Shown: piece by piece, positions 40,023 to 47,237 of the stretch
Layout of the letters: every line of letters begins with the position of its first letter
Position numbering within the stretch: the stretch's first letter is position 1
Assembly: GCA_934633695.1 (NCBI GenBank)
Contig: CAKTYT010000013.1
Span: 1 to 51,475 of the forward strand
Direction of reading: 5' to 3'
DNA length: 51,475 nucleotides
Source of the DNA: an uncultured Clostridia bacterium
Lineage (GTDB): Bacteria > Bacillota > Clostridia > Christensenellales > CAG-138
Position numbers and translations under genes: made by a program
Notes under the pieces: model-generated
Told to the model about the DNA's origin: nothing
The model's database searches: none
The model's input: only the letters and a program-made list of their open reading frames with translations

Positions 40023-40850
40023 ATGCCGGCGAGGATGAGACTGAGTTCTGTCTATTCAACGCTGCCGCCTGCGGAAAGGCGAGTGGCGGATTTTATCCTG
40101 TCTAAACAGGATAGTGTTTCACATATGATAATTAACGAAATTGCGGAAGGTGCAGGAGTAAGTCTGCCATCCGTCACAAGGCTTGCAAAGAGACTCGGTT
40201 ATGATGGATTCATGGATTTTCGTGTTGCACTTGCAAGCGGCGGGTCGGCAATCGGTGATCCCTGCGAAGAACCCGTTGCGGCTGACGATGAAGATGAAGT
40301 TTTTGTACATAAGCTCATGGTGGGTCAGATGCGTGCGATAGAATCGACTTTGCGTATCCTCAATAAACCGGGCTTGTGCGGTCTTGCGGAGAATATGGTG
40401 AATTCAAGGCGAATTGTTTGGTTCGGGGTCGGAGGAGCATTGGATGTTGCGGTCAATATAAGCAGCAACCTTGTTCGCATGGGACTTGATTCAACTGTTA
40501 TGCGTGAAGAGAACTGCATGAAAGCATATGTCAAGCGGCTTGGGAAAGGCGATTTGTTTTTTGGAATTTCCAGAACAGGTGCAACGCAAAAGACTCTCGA
40601 ATGCCTTGAAGAAGCCAAAAAAAACGGAGCAACTACAGCGTTCATGACAAACTTGATCAATTCCCCTGCCGAAAATACTGCGGATTATTTTATCTGCACT
40701 TCAAGGCTCGATGACCTTTACAGGCTCTGCGGTTTTGAAACTAATTCGGCACAGAACGCACTGCTGGAGGTGCTGTCATTCCTAATTGCGAAAAAACTGA
40801 GGCATATTGCAAGGACAGATTTTGTTGACCTTTTGACGAAAAGAGAATAA
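40023..40850 (+). CDS. MurR/RpiR family transcriptional regulator
   Basis: A 275-residue regulator with an N-terminal HTH_6 domain (LPPAERRVADFILSKQDSVS, then INEIAEGAGVSLPSVTRLAK) and a C-terminal SIS sugar-phosphate-binding domain from about 115 (RRIVWFGVGGALDVAVNISS, GISRTGATQKTLECLEEAKK). Such proteins respond to phosphosugars. There is no sugar transport gene in its operon, so its ligand is not evident. GGAGG lies 6 nt before the ATG. First of five closely spaced genes. Confidence 0.9.
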   Translation: MPARMRLSSVYSTLPPAERRVADFILSKQDSVSHMIINEIAEGAGVSLPSVTRLAKRLGYDGFMDFRVALASGGSAIGDPCEEPVAADDEDEVFVHKLMVGQMRAIESTLRILNKPGLCGLAENMVNSRRIVWFGVGGALDVAVNISSNLVRMGLDSTVMREENCMKAYVKRLGKGDLFFGISRTGATQKTLECLEEAKKNGATTAFMTNLINSPAENTADYFICTSRLDDLYRLCGFETNSAQNALLEVLSFLIAKKLRHIARTDFVDLLTKRE

Positions 40851-40852
40851 AA

Positions 40853-41554
40853 ATGAAAATCATTGAGGATCTTCATACGCATACTTTTTACAGTCACGGC
40901 AAGAGCAGCCCGAGAGACAATGTTTTGCGGGCGGTGGAGCTGGGGCTTGAGGCAGTTGCAGTGAGCGAGCATGCAGCGGGAAACATGTTCTTTGGCGTTC
41001 GCGGGAAGAAGCTCGAACGGTTTAATAATGAGATGGCGGAGCTGAGACGTGAGTTTGCAGGGAAGATCGACGTTAAAGTCGGACTTGAGTGTAACGTGAT
41101 GGATTTCGGCAAGAGCGATATTCCATCGGACAGAAGCAAGTATGACGTCATCATTCTCGGGTACCACAAGGGCATACCGCCGGTAAATAGATTTGCAAGG
41201 CATATCATAAGCGAGAGTTTCGGCGGAAAATCAACTCCAAGACAGAACACGGAATCGATCATGCTTGCGGCAGAACGAGGTCACGCAGATATTATTTCTC
41301 ACCCGGGTGAGTACATAAGGGTTGACATTCCATACATGGCGGATTGTGCAAGGCAGCTGGGAATTATGCTTGAAATCAATTCGGCTCATGTCAGCATGAC
41401 TCCGGATGAAATAAGAACTGCATATGAGCATGGTGCAAAACTCATTATCGGCAGTGATGCACACATTTGCACACGGGTCGGTGATTTTAAAAATGCCATT
41501 GAATCTGCAAGAACGGCAGGAGTTCTTGAGCACGTTGTAAATATAAGAGCTTAA
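40853..41554 (+). CDS. PHP domain metal-dependent phosphoesterase
   Basis: A 233-residue PHP protein. Metal ligands: DLHTHTFYSHG at 6-16, VSEHA near 38, a LECN Glu near 79, SHPGEY near 146, and SDAHIC near residue 199. It is related to YcdX and histidinol-phosphatase-type phosphoesterases; the substrate is not readable. It begins 2 bp after the rpiR stop and is translationally coupled. Confidence 0.88.
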   Translation: MKIIEDLHTHTFYSHGKSSPRDNVLRAVELGLEAVAVSEHAAGNMFFGVRGKKLERFNNEMAELRREFAGKIDVKVGLECNVMDFGKSDIPSDRSKYDVIILGYHKGIPPVNRFARHIISESFGGKSTPRQNTESIMLAAERGHADIISHPGEYIRVDIPYMADCARQLGIMLEINSAHVSMTPDEIRTAYEHGAKLIIGSDAHICTRVGDFKNAIESARTAGVLEHVVNIRA

Positions 41555-41563
41555 GGATAAAAT

Positions 41564-42289
41564 ATGGAAATGACTCTTAACGAAAAAATATCATCGCTGT
41601 ATATCGATGCATTTGACTATGACGTCTGCATCAAAAGCTCTGAGCATGGCGGCAGCTGCGTTGTTATCGGAGAAAAAATCGGCGAGGATTTTGAAAACAT
41701 TCGTGTCGAAAACGGGAATCTTGAAATTATCAGGAAAAAGAACAATATTTTCAACAAATTGTTTGGAAACCTTGGAAAAAACAAGAGACTTACTGTTATG
41801 CTTCCGGAAGGGAAGTATGAAAGCTGTACACTGAAAATTGCCAGCGGTGATGTAGATGTGAACGCCGGGTATTGCTTTGGAAATATGAAAGTCGAAGTTG
41901 TCAGCGGCGACATTTGCATTGACAGTGTTTGCGTTGAAAACGATGCAGAATTCTCCGCAGTGAGCGGCGATATCCGGAGCAGTAATCTGAGCTGTTCGAG
42001 ACTTAGGGTAAAAAACACCAGCGGTGATGTTTCGATTTGCGGTGCAACGGCGAGTGAGTGTATGAGCCTTGAATCTGTCAGCGGCGATGTATGCCCGGTC
42101 GATGTTCTTGCAGGCAGCCTTAAACTGAGAACGATCAGCGGTGACATCAACGGAACACTTGGAAAAGAGTATAATTATTCCGTACACAGCGTAAGCGGCA
42201 CTGTTTCCATTCCGGAATCGATGGGTGAGAGACATTGTGATATCAGAACCACAAGCGGCGATGTAAAAATAAAATGGAGTGAACAATAA
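41564..42289 (+). CDS. DUF4097 beta-repeat protein
   Basis: A 241-residue protein whose second half is a series of short strand repeats (KIASGDVDVN, VVSGDICIDS, AVSGDIRSS, TSGDVSICG, SVSGDVCPV, TISGDINGTL, TSGDVKIKW), the repeating SGD pattern of DUF4097 adhesin-like beta-helix proteins. It has no signal peptide, so it is probably cytosolic or membrane-associated. Function unknown. AAGGAT lies 5-6 nt before the ATG. Confidence 0.8.
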   Translation: MEMTLNEKISSLYIDAFDYDVCIKSSEHGGSCVVIGEKIGEDFENIRVENGNLEIIRKKNNIFNKLFGNLGKNKRLTVMLPEGKYESCTLKIASGDVDVNAGYCFGNMKVEVVSGDICIDSVCVENDAEFSAVSGDIRSSNLSCSRLRVKNTSGDVSICGATASECMSLESVSGDVCPVDVLAGSLKLRTISGDINGTLGKEYNYSVHSVSGTVSIPESMGERHCDIRTTSGDVKIKWSEQ

Positions 42290-42291
42290 TA

Positions 42292-42654
42292 ATGAAAAAG
42301 TGGTATAACGAGGAATATGAATTTGAAATTGAGGTCGTAGGCTTTCTTCGCGGAACAGAAACCGAGAGATATTGCAGAAACGGCGAGCAAGTGGGGGACA
42401 AGTACACCTGTACATATGGCTGTCCCGTAAATTCCGAAGGTTTTGGAATCTGCTCAAAAACCATGATGATGCTCTACCCGATAATGGAAGCCGTCCGAAG
42501 CGGAGGAGATCTCGGAAAGGTCGGAGGTGACGGAAAATACGAGAAGACAATTGTCTGTCCCGATGGCTGTGTCATGTTCAAGCTTACTGCAAAGCCTCTC
42601 GGAAATGAAAATTTTTATACAGGCAAGTTTTTTCTGCCGTCGGAAGAAAAATAA
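42292..42654 (+). CDS. TIGR04076 family protein
   Basis: A 120-residue protein with several conserved Cys (ERYC, YTCTYGCPVNSEGFGICSK, TIVCPDGCVMFKL). These agree with the TIGR04076 family of small Cys-containing proteins often found near flavin or redox genes. It begins 2 bp after the DUF4097 stop. The next gene is an iron-sulfur-type flavoprotein, so a redox role is possible. Confidence 0.75.
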   Translation: MKKWYNEEYEFEIEVVGFLRGTETERYCRNGEQVGDKYTCTYGCPVNSEGFGICSKTMMMLYPIMEAVRSGGDLGKVGGDGKYEKTIVCPDGCVMFKLTAKPLGNENFYTGKFFLPSEEK

Positions 42655-42666
42655 AGGAGTACTAAC

Positions 42667-43293
42667 ACGAAAGTTTTGCTGATAAATGGAAGCCAGAGAG
42701 CAAACGGCTGTACGCATAGGGCATTGCAGGAGATTGAAAGGACACTCAATCAGGCAGGTATTGAAACAGAAATTCTCCATATCGGAGCGAAAGCTGTGCA
42801 GGGCTGCACGAGCTGTGGGGCATGCTCGGGTGGAAAACCATGCGTGTTTGACGGCGAAGATGAAATCGTTACCATTGCGAGAGGGAAGCTCAATGAAGCT
42901 GACGCCCTTATCGTCGGCAGCCCGGTTTACTTTGCAAGCCCGAATGGAAATCTAATTGCCTTTTTGGACAGGTTGTTCTATGGCAATGTGAATTGTGCGA
43001 ACAAGCCTGCTGCGGCAATTGCCTCGGCAAGGCGTGCAGGTACAACGGCAACGCTCGATGTGCTTAACAAGTATTTCATTATATGCGGTATGCCAATCGT
43101 GCCGAGTCAGTATTGGTGCATGGTCCACGGAAATGAGCCGGAAGAGGTCGAAAAAGACCTGGAAGGTTTGCAGATAATGCGAACACTCGGGCGAAATATG
43201 GCATGGCTGCTGAAATGTATCGAAGCCGGCCGCAATGCCGGTATTAATCCGCCGGAGCGTGAAAAGCGAGTAAGCACAAATTTTATCAGATAG
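42667..43293 (+). CDS. Flavodoxin-family NADPH-dependent FMN reductase with ACG start
   Basis: A 208-residue flavoprotein. The family begins MKVLLINGSxR; here the codons read ACG AAA GTT TTG CTG ATA AAT GGA AGC, with AGGAG 7 nt before the ACG. No ATG or GTG is near, and a TTG at 42676 would cut into the first strand, so the ACG at 42667 is the best start. It could also be a mutated ATG. Next is a Cys cluster, GCTSCGACSGGKPC (about residues 44-57), as in iron-sulfur flavoproteins, then SPVYFASPNGNLIAFLDRLF of the FMN-binding fold. It ends the rpiR operon before a terminator. Confidence 0.8.
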   Translation, partial: TKVLLINGSQRANGCTHRALQEIERTLNQAGIETEILHIGAKAVQGCTSCGACSGGKPCVFDGEDEIVTIARGKLNEADALIVGSPVYFASPNGNLIAFLDRLFYGNVNCANKPAAAIASARRAGTTATLDVLNKYFIICGMPIVPSQYWCMVHGNEPEEVEKDLEGLQIMRTLGRNMAWLLKCIEAGRNAGINPPEREKRVSTNFIR

Positions 43294-43308
43294 GCGTTCT
43301 TTAAAACG

Positions 43309-43335
43309 GGACGGCGGTCATTCGCCGTCCTTTTT
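43309..43335. terminator. Terminator of the rpiR operon, shared with the holin gene
   Basis: An 8-bp stem GGACGGCG/CGCCGTCC (43309-43316, 43323-43330) and five T on the plus strand. The stop of the converging holin-like gene falls inside the hairpin. Confidence 0.85.
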
Positions 43336-43536
43336 GCATTCCGGGCATTCGGGCAGCCCCGTTATACTTGTAAGCAACGATAACAGCCCGGCAAGTACGC
43401 TCGAAGAAATGACAAGAATCCAATTTATTTCATTGAGAGCCATCGATGTGCCGATGCTTGCAAGGGCTGTTTGTGCAACTGTCCTTGCGGCACGAATCAA
43501 GGCCGCTTTTATCCATTCCTTTGACTTAAAACCCAT
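43318..43536 (-). CDS. Orphan r1t-type phage holin-like protein
   Basis: A 72-residue protein starting MGFKSKEWIKAALIRAARTV, then AQTALASIGTSMALNEINWI, a membrane helix ILVISSSVLAGLLSLLTSIT, and GLPE. This is the layout of r1t-type holins (PF16945), which make membrane holes for phage endolysins. No other phage gene is nearby. The tail has CPEC, a Cys pair. The start at 43536 follows AAAGGTGGTGAT; the longer frame has no ribosome site. Confidence 0.8.
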   Translation of the reverse strand: MGFKSKEWIKAALIRAARTVAQTALASIGTSMALNEINWILVISSSVLAGLLSLLTSITGLPECPECKKDGE

Positions 43537-43632
43537 AAATATCACCACCTTTCCGCTGTTTATTAAAGCATATGACGGTTCTGAGAAAAAGGTCACAGGA
43601 ATGCAAGGAATGCTCCAACAATGTGATATATA

Positions 43633-43661
43633 TTGACTATGCATGCGGGATGTGATATACT
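43633..43661 (+). promoter_or_regulatory. Promoter of the propeller/dockerin gene
   Basis: TTGACT (43633-43638), 17-bp spacer, TATACT (43656-43661) with an extended TGA. Confidence 0.85.
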
Positions 43662-43690
43662 CGAGTTACTTTATAAGGAGGATCTTTCAC

Positions 43691-45397
43691 ATGAGAAGAA
43701 CCATTGCTACAATTCTGTTTGTTGCCATGCTGATCCCGTGCATTTGCTTCGCCTCGGCGGACGTTGCTGCACCAACAGCTGATGCAACAGAGCCCACTGC
43801 AACCCTCAGGGGGTGCAGTTTATTTTATCATGACCCCCGTTTTATGGGCGGTCCGGTCGGTTGGGTAGAGTTTCCATCCGGCAATCCCGAAGCAGCCCAG
43901 TTCGTTTCGGATTATCTTGAAGAGTTTTCGGGCTTTAAAGCCGGTGAATTCTACAACGGAAGCATTTACGCATACCGCTACGATACCGGAGAAAACTATG
44001 CTTTCTGTGCCGTCGATGCTTTTACCTTTGAGGAGACGGTTCTAAGCTCAGGTCCTGCAATTCCCGAAGATCTCGCATACGACTATGCAACCGATACGAT
44101 GTATGCAGTTTCGGGCGGGATGCTCTGCACGGTATCGATGGAAAACGGTGTGCTTGACGAGGTCGGTGCAATTGGCTCCGACAGCATTGTGGGTCTCGCA
44201 TGTTCGACCGACGGTCAGCTTTACGCAGTCAGCGGTGACGGTAGCTTCTATGCCGTCAATAAGCAAAACGGCGAGGGAACGCTTATAGGCAATACAGGTG
44301 TTACCGCAGATAACTATCAGTCAATGGCATATGACCACAACACAGGCAGGCTCTACTGGGCAAGCTGTTCAACTACACCACTCCTTCTCTCCTATTACAC
44401 TACTGATTCCGCTCTTTACGAAATCGACATTGAAACAGGCAGTGCAAACAGGATCAGCGGTACGATTTACGATTCAAACATGCAGGTAACCTGTCTGCAC
44501 GTTATTCCCGACTTCTATGAGGCAGATGCTGTTGCTCCCGAAAGCCTCACGCTGAGCCTCTACGATGCTTATATGCTCGTTGGACAGACTGCACAGCTCA
44601 ATGCCTATATACAGCCTGCAAACGCACCTAAAGCTGTTGTATGGTCAGTTGCGAATGAAAACATTGCAAGCGTCGGCAACGGCGGTATGGTCACTGCAAA
44701 CGCCGTCGGCGAAACAGTCGTCACTGCTGTAAGCCTTGACGGCAGATTGCAGAAGCAGTGTACCGTCCACGTTATAACCGAGGAGCAGCTTGCCGAGTTT
44801 ACTCTTGCCGATGCACTTGATGACGGCGGTTTCGGAGGTACGGTCACAAACAGCAATACTTACCCCTATACTGTTGACATCCGCGAAGGCAGAATTTCTG
44901 CAAAGACCAACATGCATGAGAGTCAGAGCTATACTCTGCTCCAGTACGATTTCGGTCAGCTTTCCGCAGGCACCGTCGTTAAGTTCGATTGGAAAACTGA
45001 TACGATGTACTTCGTTCACGGTCTGATACTCTATGTCAACGTTCCCTACACCGCAAATCTCACCGGTGATTCGGGCTGGCATACTTATGAATACGTAATT
45101 CCCGAAGACGGAACGTATGTATTTACCTGGTCATTCTGGCGTGACAACAGTGCTCCGGCAGGCGAAGACTGCTGCTTTATCGACAACATCAGAGTTGAAG
45201 TCCCCGGACAGACAATTCCCGGCGATGTTGACGGCGACGGCAGCGTTGCAATTGCAGACGCAATACTCACCCTTCGTCACTCCATGGGCATTGTGACTCT
45301 GACGGAAGAACAGGCAGCGATCGCCGACATGGACGGCGATGGTATTGTTTCCGCCGCAGATGCAATTGTTATCCTGCGTCAAGCCATGGGTATCTGA
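43691..45397 (+). CDS. Secreted propeller-like protein with C-terminal dockerin
   Basis: A 568-residue exported protein. Order: signal peptide (1-24); propeller-like repeats (about 40-275) with EDLAYDYATDTMYAVSGG and SMAYDHNTGRLYWASCS, the same strand pattern as in the giant proteins; Big_2-like Ig (about 280-355; VVWSVANENIASVGNGGMVT); a beta-sandwich module (about 360-500) starting TLADALDDGGFGGTVTN and ending CCFIDNIRVEV, matching the first module of the giant proteins; and a type I dockerin (507-568) with DVDGDGSVAIAD and DMDGDGIVSAAD loops. It may bind the cohesins of the neighbouring giant proteins. AGGAGG lies 8 nt before 43691. Confidence 0.85.
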   Translation: MRRTIATILFVAMLIPCICFASADVAAPTADATEPTATLRGCSLFYHDPRFMGGPVGWVEFPSGNPEAAQFVSDYLEEFSGFKAGEFYNGSIYAYRYDTGENYAFCAVDAFTFEETVLSSGPAIPEDLAYDYATDTMYAVSGGMLCTVSMENGVLDEVGAIGSDSIVGLACSTDGQLYAVSGDGSFYAVNKQNGEGTLIGNTGVTADNYQSMAYDHNTGRLYWASCSTTPLLLSYYTTDSALYEIDIETGSANRISGTIYDSNMQVTCLHVIPDFYEADAVAPESLTLSLYDAYMLVGQTAQLNAYIQPANAPKAVVWSVANENIASVGNGGMVTANAVGETVVTAVSLDGRLQKQCTVHVITEEQLAEFTLADALDDGGFGGTVTNSNTYPYTVDIREGRISAKTNMHESQSYTLLQYDFGQLSAGTVVKFDWKTDTMYFVHGLILYVNVPYTANLTGDSGWHTYEYVIPEDGTYVFTWSFWRDNSAPAGEDCCFIDNIRVEVPGQTIPGDVDGDGSVAIADAILTLRHSMGIVTLTEEQAAIADMDGDGIVSAADAIVILRQAMGI

Positions 45398-45421
45398 CCC
45401 TAAATGTAGGCCTGCCCGTGA

Positions 45422-45452
45422 AACGGTCCGTCGTTCGGCGGATCGTTTTTTT
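45422..45452 (+). terminator. Terminator of the propeller/dockerin gene
   Basis: ACGGTCCG pairs (one G-U) with CGGATCGT, followed by seven T. Confidence 0.75.
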
Positions 45453-45631
45453 GTCGAAACCGGCGATTTTTCCGATGAATAAAAATCCATGCTGTGGCAT
45501 TCGGTGTCTAAAAATGCTATAATCAGAGGAAAACGTGAATGAAATGCATTCGTGAATAATATTTATAATGCGTGGGGAAAGCTTCGGAGCGGGTTTTCTC
45601 TCTTTTTGCATGATGGTTTTGAGGTGTGGAT

Positions 45632-47005
45632 ATGAATAAAACGGTTTCAAAAGACGATGTATTCTCGAAGCTGCCGATAAAGCGTGCGACGCTGATGCAG
45701 ATACTCCCGTCAATTGCGAGCCAAATGGTCGCTCTTATCTACGGATTTGCCGACACGTTCTTCGTAGGGCGGCTCAATGATCCTGATCAAACGGCGGCGG
45801 TAACGGTTTCAACATCCGTCTTTTTGCTGCTGACGGCACTGAGCAATCTGTTCGGCATAGGTGGAGCAAGCGTAATCGCAAGAGCACTAGGAGTGAACGA
45901 CAGGAGTCGGGCAGAGAAGACTTCTGCATTCAGTTTCTATGCCGCAGCTGTGGGAGGTCTGCTCTTTTCGGCAATTGTGGCTGTTTTCCGAAGCGATATT
46001 CTCATGCTGTGCGGTGCGAAGGGAAAGGTCGTCGAATACGCAGGCGGCTATGTGTTTTACACCGTTATTTTGGGTTCGATTCCGACGGTACTGACGAATA
46101 CCATGGCGAATCTTGTGCGTGCGGAGGGCTCGGCAGGCACTGCGAGCTTCGGTGTGACTCTCGGGTGCATACTCAATATTATCCTCGATCCGATATTCGT
46201 GCTTCCGAATTTCTTAAATATGGGTGCGGCAGGTGCAGGACTTGCAACGGCCATTTCGAACGCAGCGGGTATGCTGTTTTTCCTATCATATGTTCTCAAA
46301 AACAGAAGGGACACGGTGGTTAAACTCAGTGCCCGCAATCTCAAATACATAAGAGAAACTGCGGGCGATGTACTTAAGATCGGCTCTCCGTCAGCTCTTC
46401 AGTACCTTTTGACGGTCGTTGGCGTATCAACGCAGATGAACTTTGTATCAAAGTATGGAAATGATGCCGTTGCAGGGCTTGGGATCACAAAAAAGCTCGA
46501 TCAGCTTCCGCTGTACTTCTCAATCGGCATTGCAAACGGTCTCCTCCCGCTCATAGGCTACAACTATGCCGCAGGAAACCACGAACGCACAGAGAAGGCA
46601 TTTCGGTTCGGCTGCACGATTTCGCTCTGCTTTGCCGTGCTGTGCGTAATTGCTTATGAAATCTTTGCAAGGCCCCTTGCAGGCTTTTTTATTGACGATG
46701 CTGAAACGGTCAATTACGCAGCCTCATTCCTTCGCCGAATGGTGCTTGCCATGCCGTTTATGTCCATTTGCTATCCGATGATAGTTAAGTTCCAGGCGAT
46801 GGGCAAGGCGAAAGAATCGCTCATTGTTTCCGTGCTTCGCAAGGGAGTCATAGATATTCCACTCTATTTTATAACTGACAGCATTGTGCCGCTCTACGGC
46901 TGTATGTGGGTTCAGCCGATTGTCGATACGGTTTCGCTGATGGCTGCACTCTTCTTAAACTTTCATATTACCAAAACGACTAAGCAAACGATTCCGGAAC
47001 ATTGA
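45632..47005 (+). CDS. MATE family efflux transporter
   Basis: A 457-residue multidrug and toxin extrusion protein with about 12 membrane helices. Characteristic N-terminal segments: LPSIASQMVALIYGFADTFF, VGRLNDPDQTAAVTVSTSVF and GIGGASVIARALG, typical of the DinF/NorM-related clostridial subfamily. The second half has the paired YNYAAGNHERTEKAFRFGC. It would export cationic drugs with Na+ or H+. The start at 45632 has GAGG 7 nt upstream; a GTG at 45626 is too near. A TATAAT at 45518-45523 with no clear -35 may be its promoter, and a T-rich hairpin near 45575-45605 lies in the leader. Confidence 0.9.
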   Translation: MNKTVSKDDVFSKLPIKRATLMQILPSIASQMVALIYGFADTFFVGRLNDPDQTAAVTVSTSVFLLLTALSNLFGIGGASVIARALGVNDRSRAEKTSAFSFYAAAVGGLLFSAIVAVFRSDILMLCGAKGKVVEYAGGYVFYTVILGSIPTVLTNTMANLVRAEGSAGTASFGVTLGCILNIILDPIFVLPNFLNMGAAGAGLATAISNAAGMLFFLSYVLKNRRDTVVKLSARNLKYIRETAGDVLKIGSPSALQYLLTVVGVSTQMNFVSKYGNDAVAGLGITKKLDQLPLYFSIGIANGLLPLIGYNYAAGNHERTEKAFRFGCTISLCFAVLCVIAYEIFARPLAGFFIDDAETVNYAASFLRRMVLAMPFMSICYPMIVKFQAMGKAKESLIVSVLRKGVIDIPLYFITDSIVPLYGCMWVQPIVDTVSLMAALFLNFHITKTTKQTIPEH

Positions 47006-47028
47006 AAGCACGAAATGCGAAAAAAGTA

Positions 47029-47058
47029 TTGACAGGATTATAGCAATTGTTGTATAAT
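47029..47058 (+). promoter_or_regulatory. Promoter upstream of the truncated giant gene
   Basis: Perfect TTGACA (47029-47034), 18-bp spacer, perfect TATAAT (47053-47058). Confidence 0.85.
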
Positions 47059-47070
47059 TGCTATTGTCAA

Positions 47071-47135
47071 AAGGGCTTAAGATACAAGATTTCAGTCAAA
47101 ACACGGGCTGTCTTGTGTCTGTTAGCTCTTTTTTT
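47071..47135 (+). terminator. Intrinsic terminator in the leader (possible attenuator)
   Basis: AGATACAAG (47080-47088) pairs with CTTGTGTCT (47112-47120) inside an outer stem AAGGGCT/AGCTCTT (47071-47077, 47124-47130), followed by a T run to 47135. It begins about 5 nt after the expected transcript start, so it could be an attenuator for the gene at 47238, the end of a small RNA, or the MATE terminator. An alternative shorter stem GGGCT/AGCTC (47105-47109, 47124-47128) competes with it. Confidence 0.6.
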
Positions 47136-47165
47136 ATATAAAAACTTGAGAAATACGGAGTACAT

Positions 47166-47195
47166 ATGAACGCATTATGCACATACGGACAATAA
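47166..47195 (+). CDS. Possible 9-codon leader peptide
   Basis: A short frame MNALCTYGQ with GGAG 5 nt before its ATG lies between the leader terminator and the giant gene. A CTTGAG/CTCAAG dyad (about 47145-47205) surrounds it. It may be a regulatory leader peptide or chance. Confidence 0.3.
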   Translation: MNALCTYGQ

Positions 47196-47237
47196 AATCT
47201 CAAGACAAAAAATATTAATTGACAAGTGGAGGAACAC

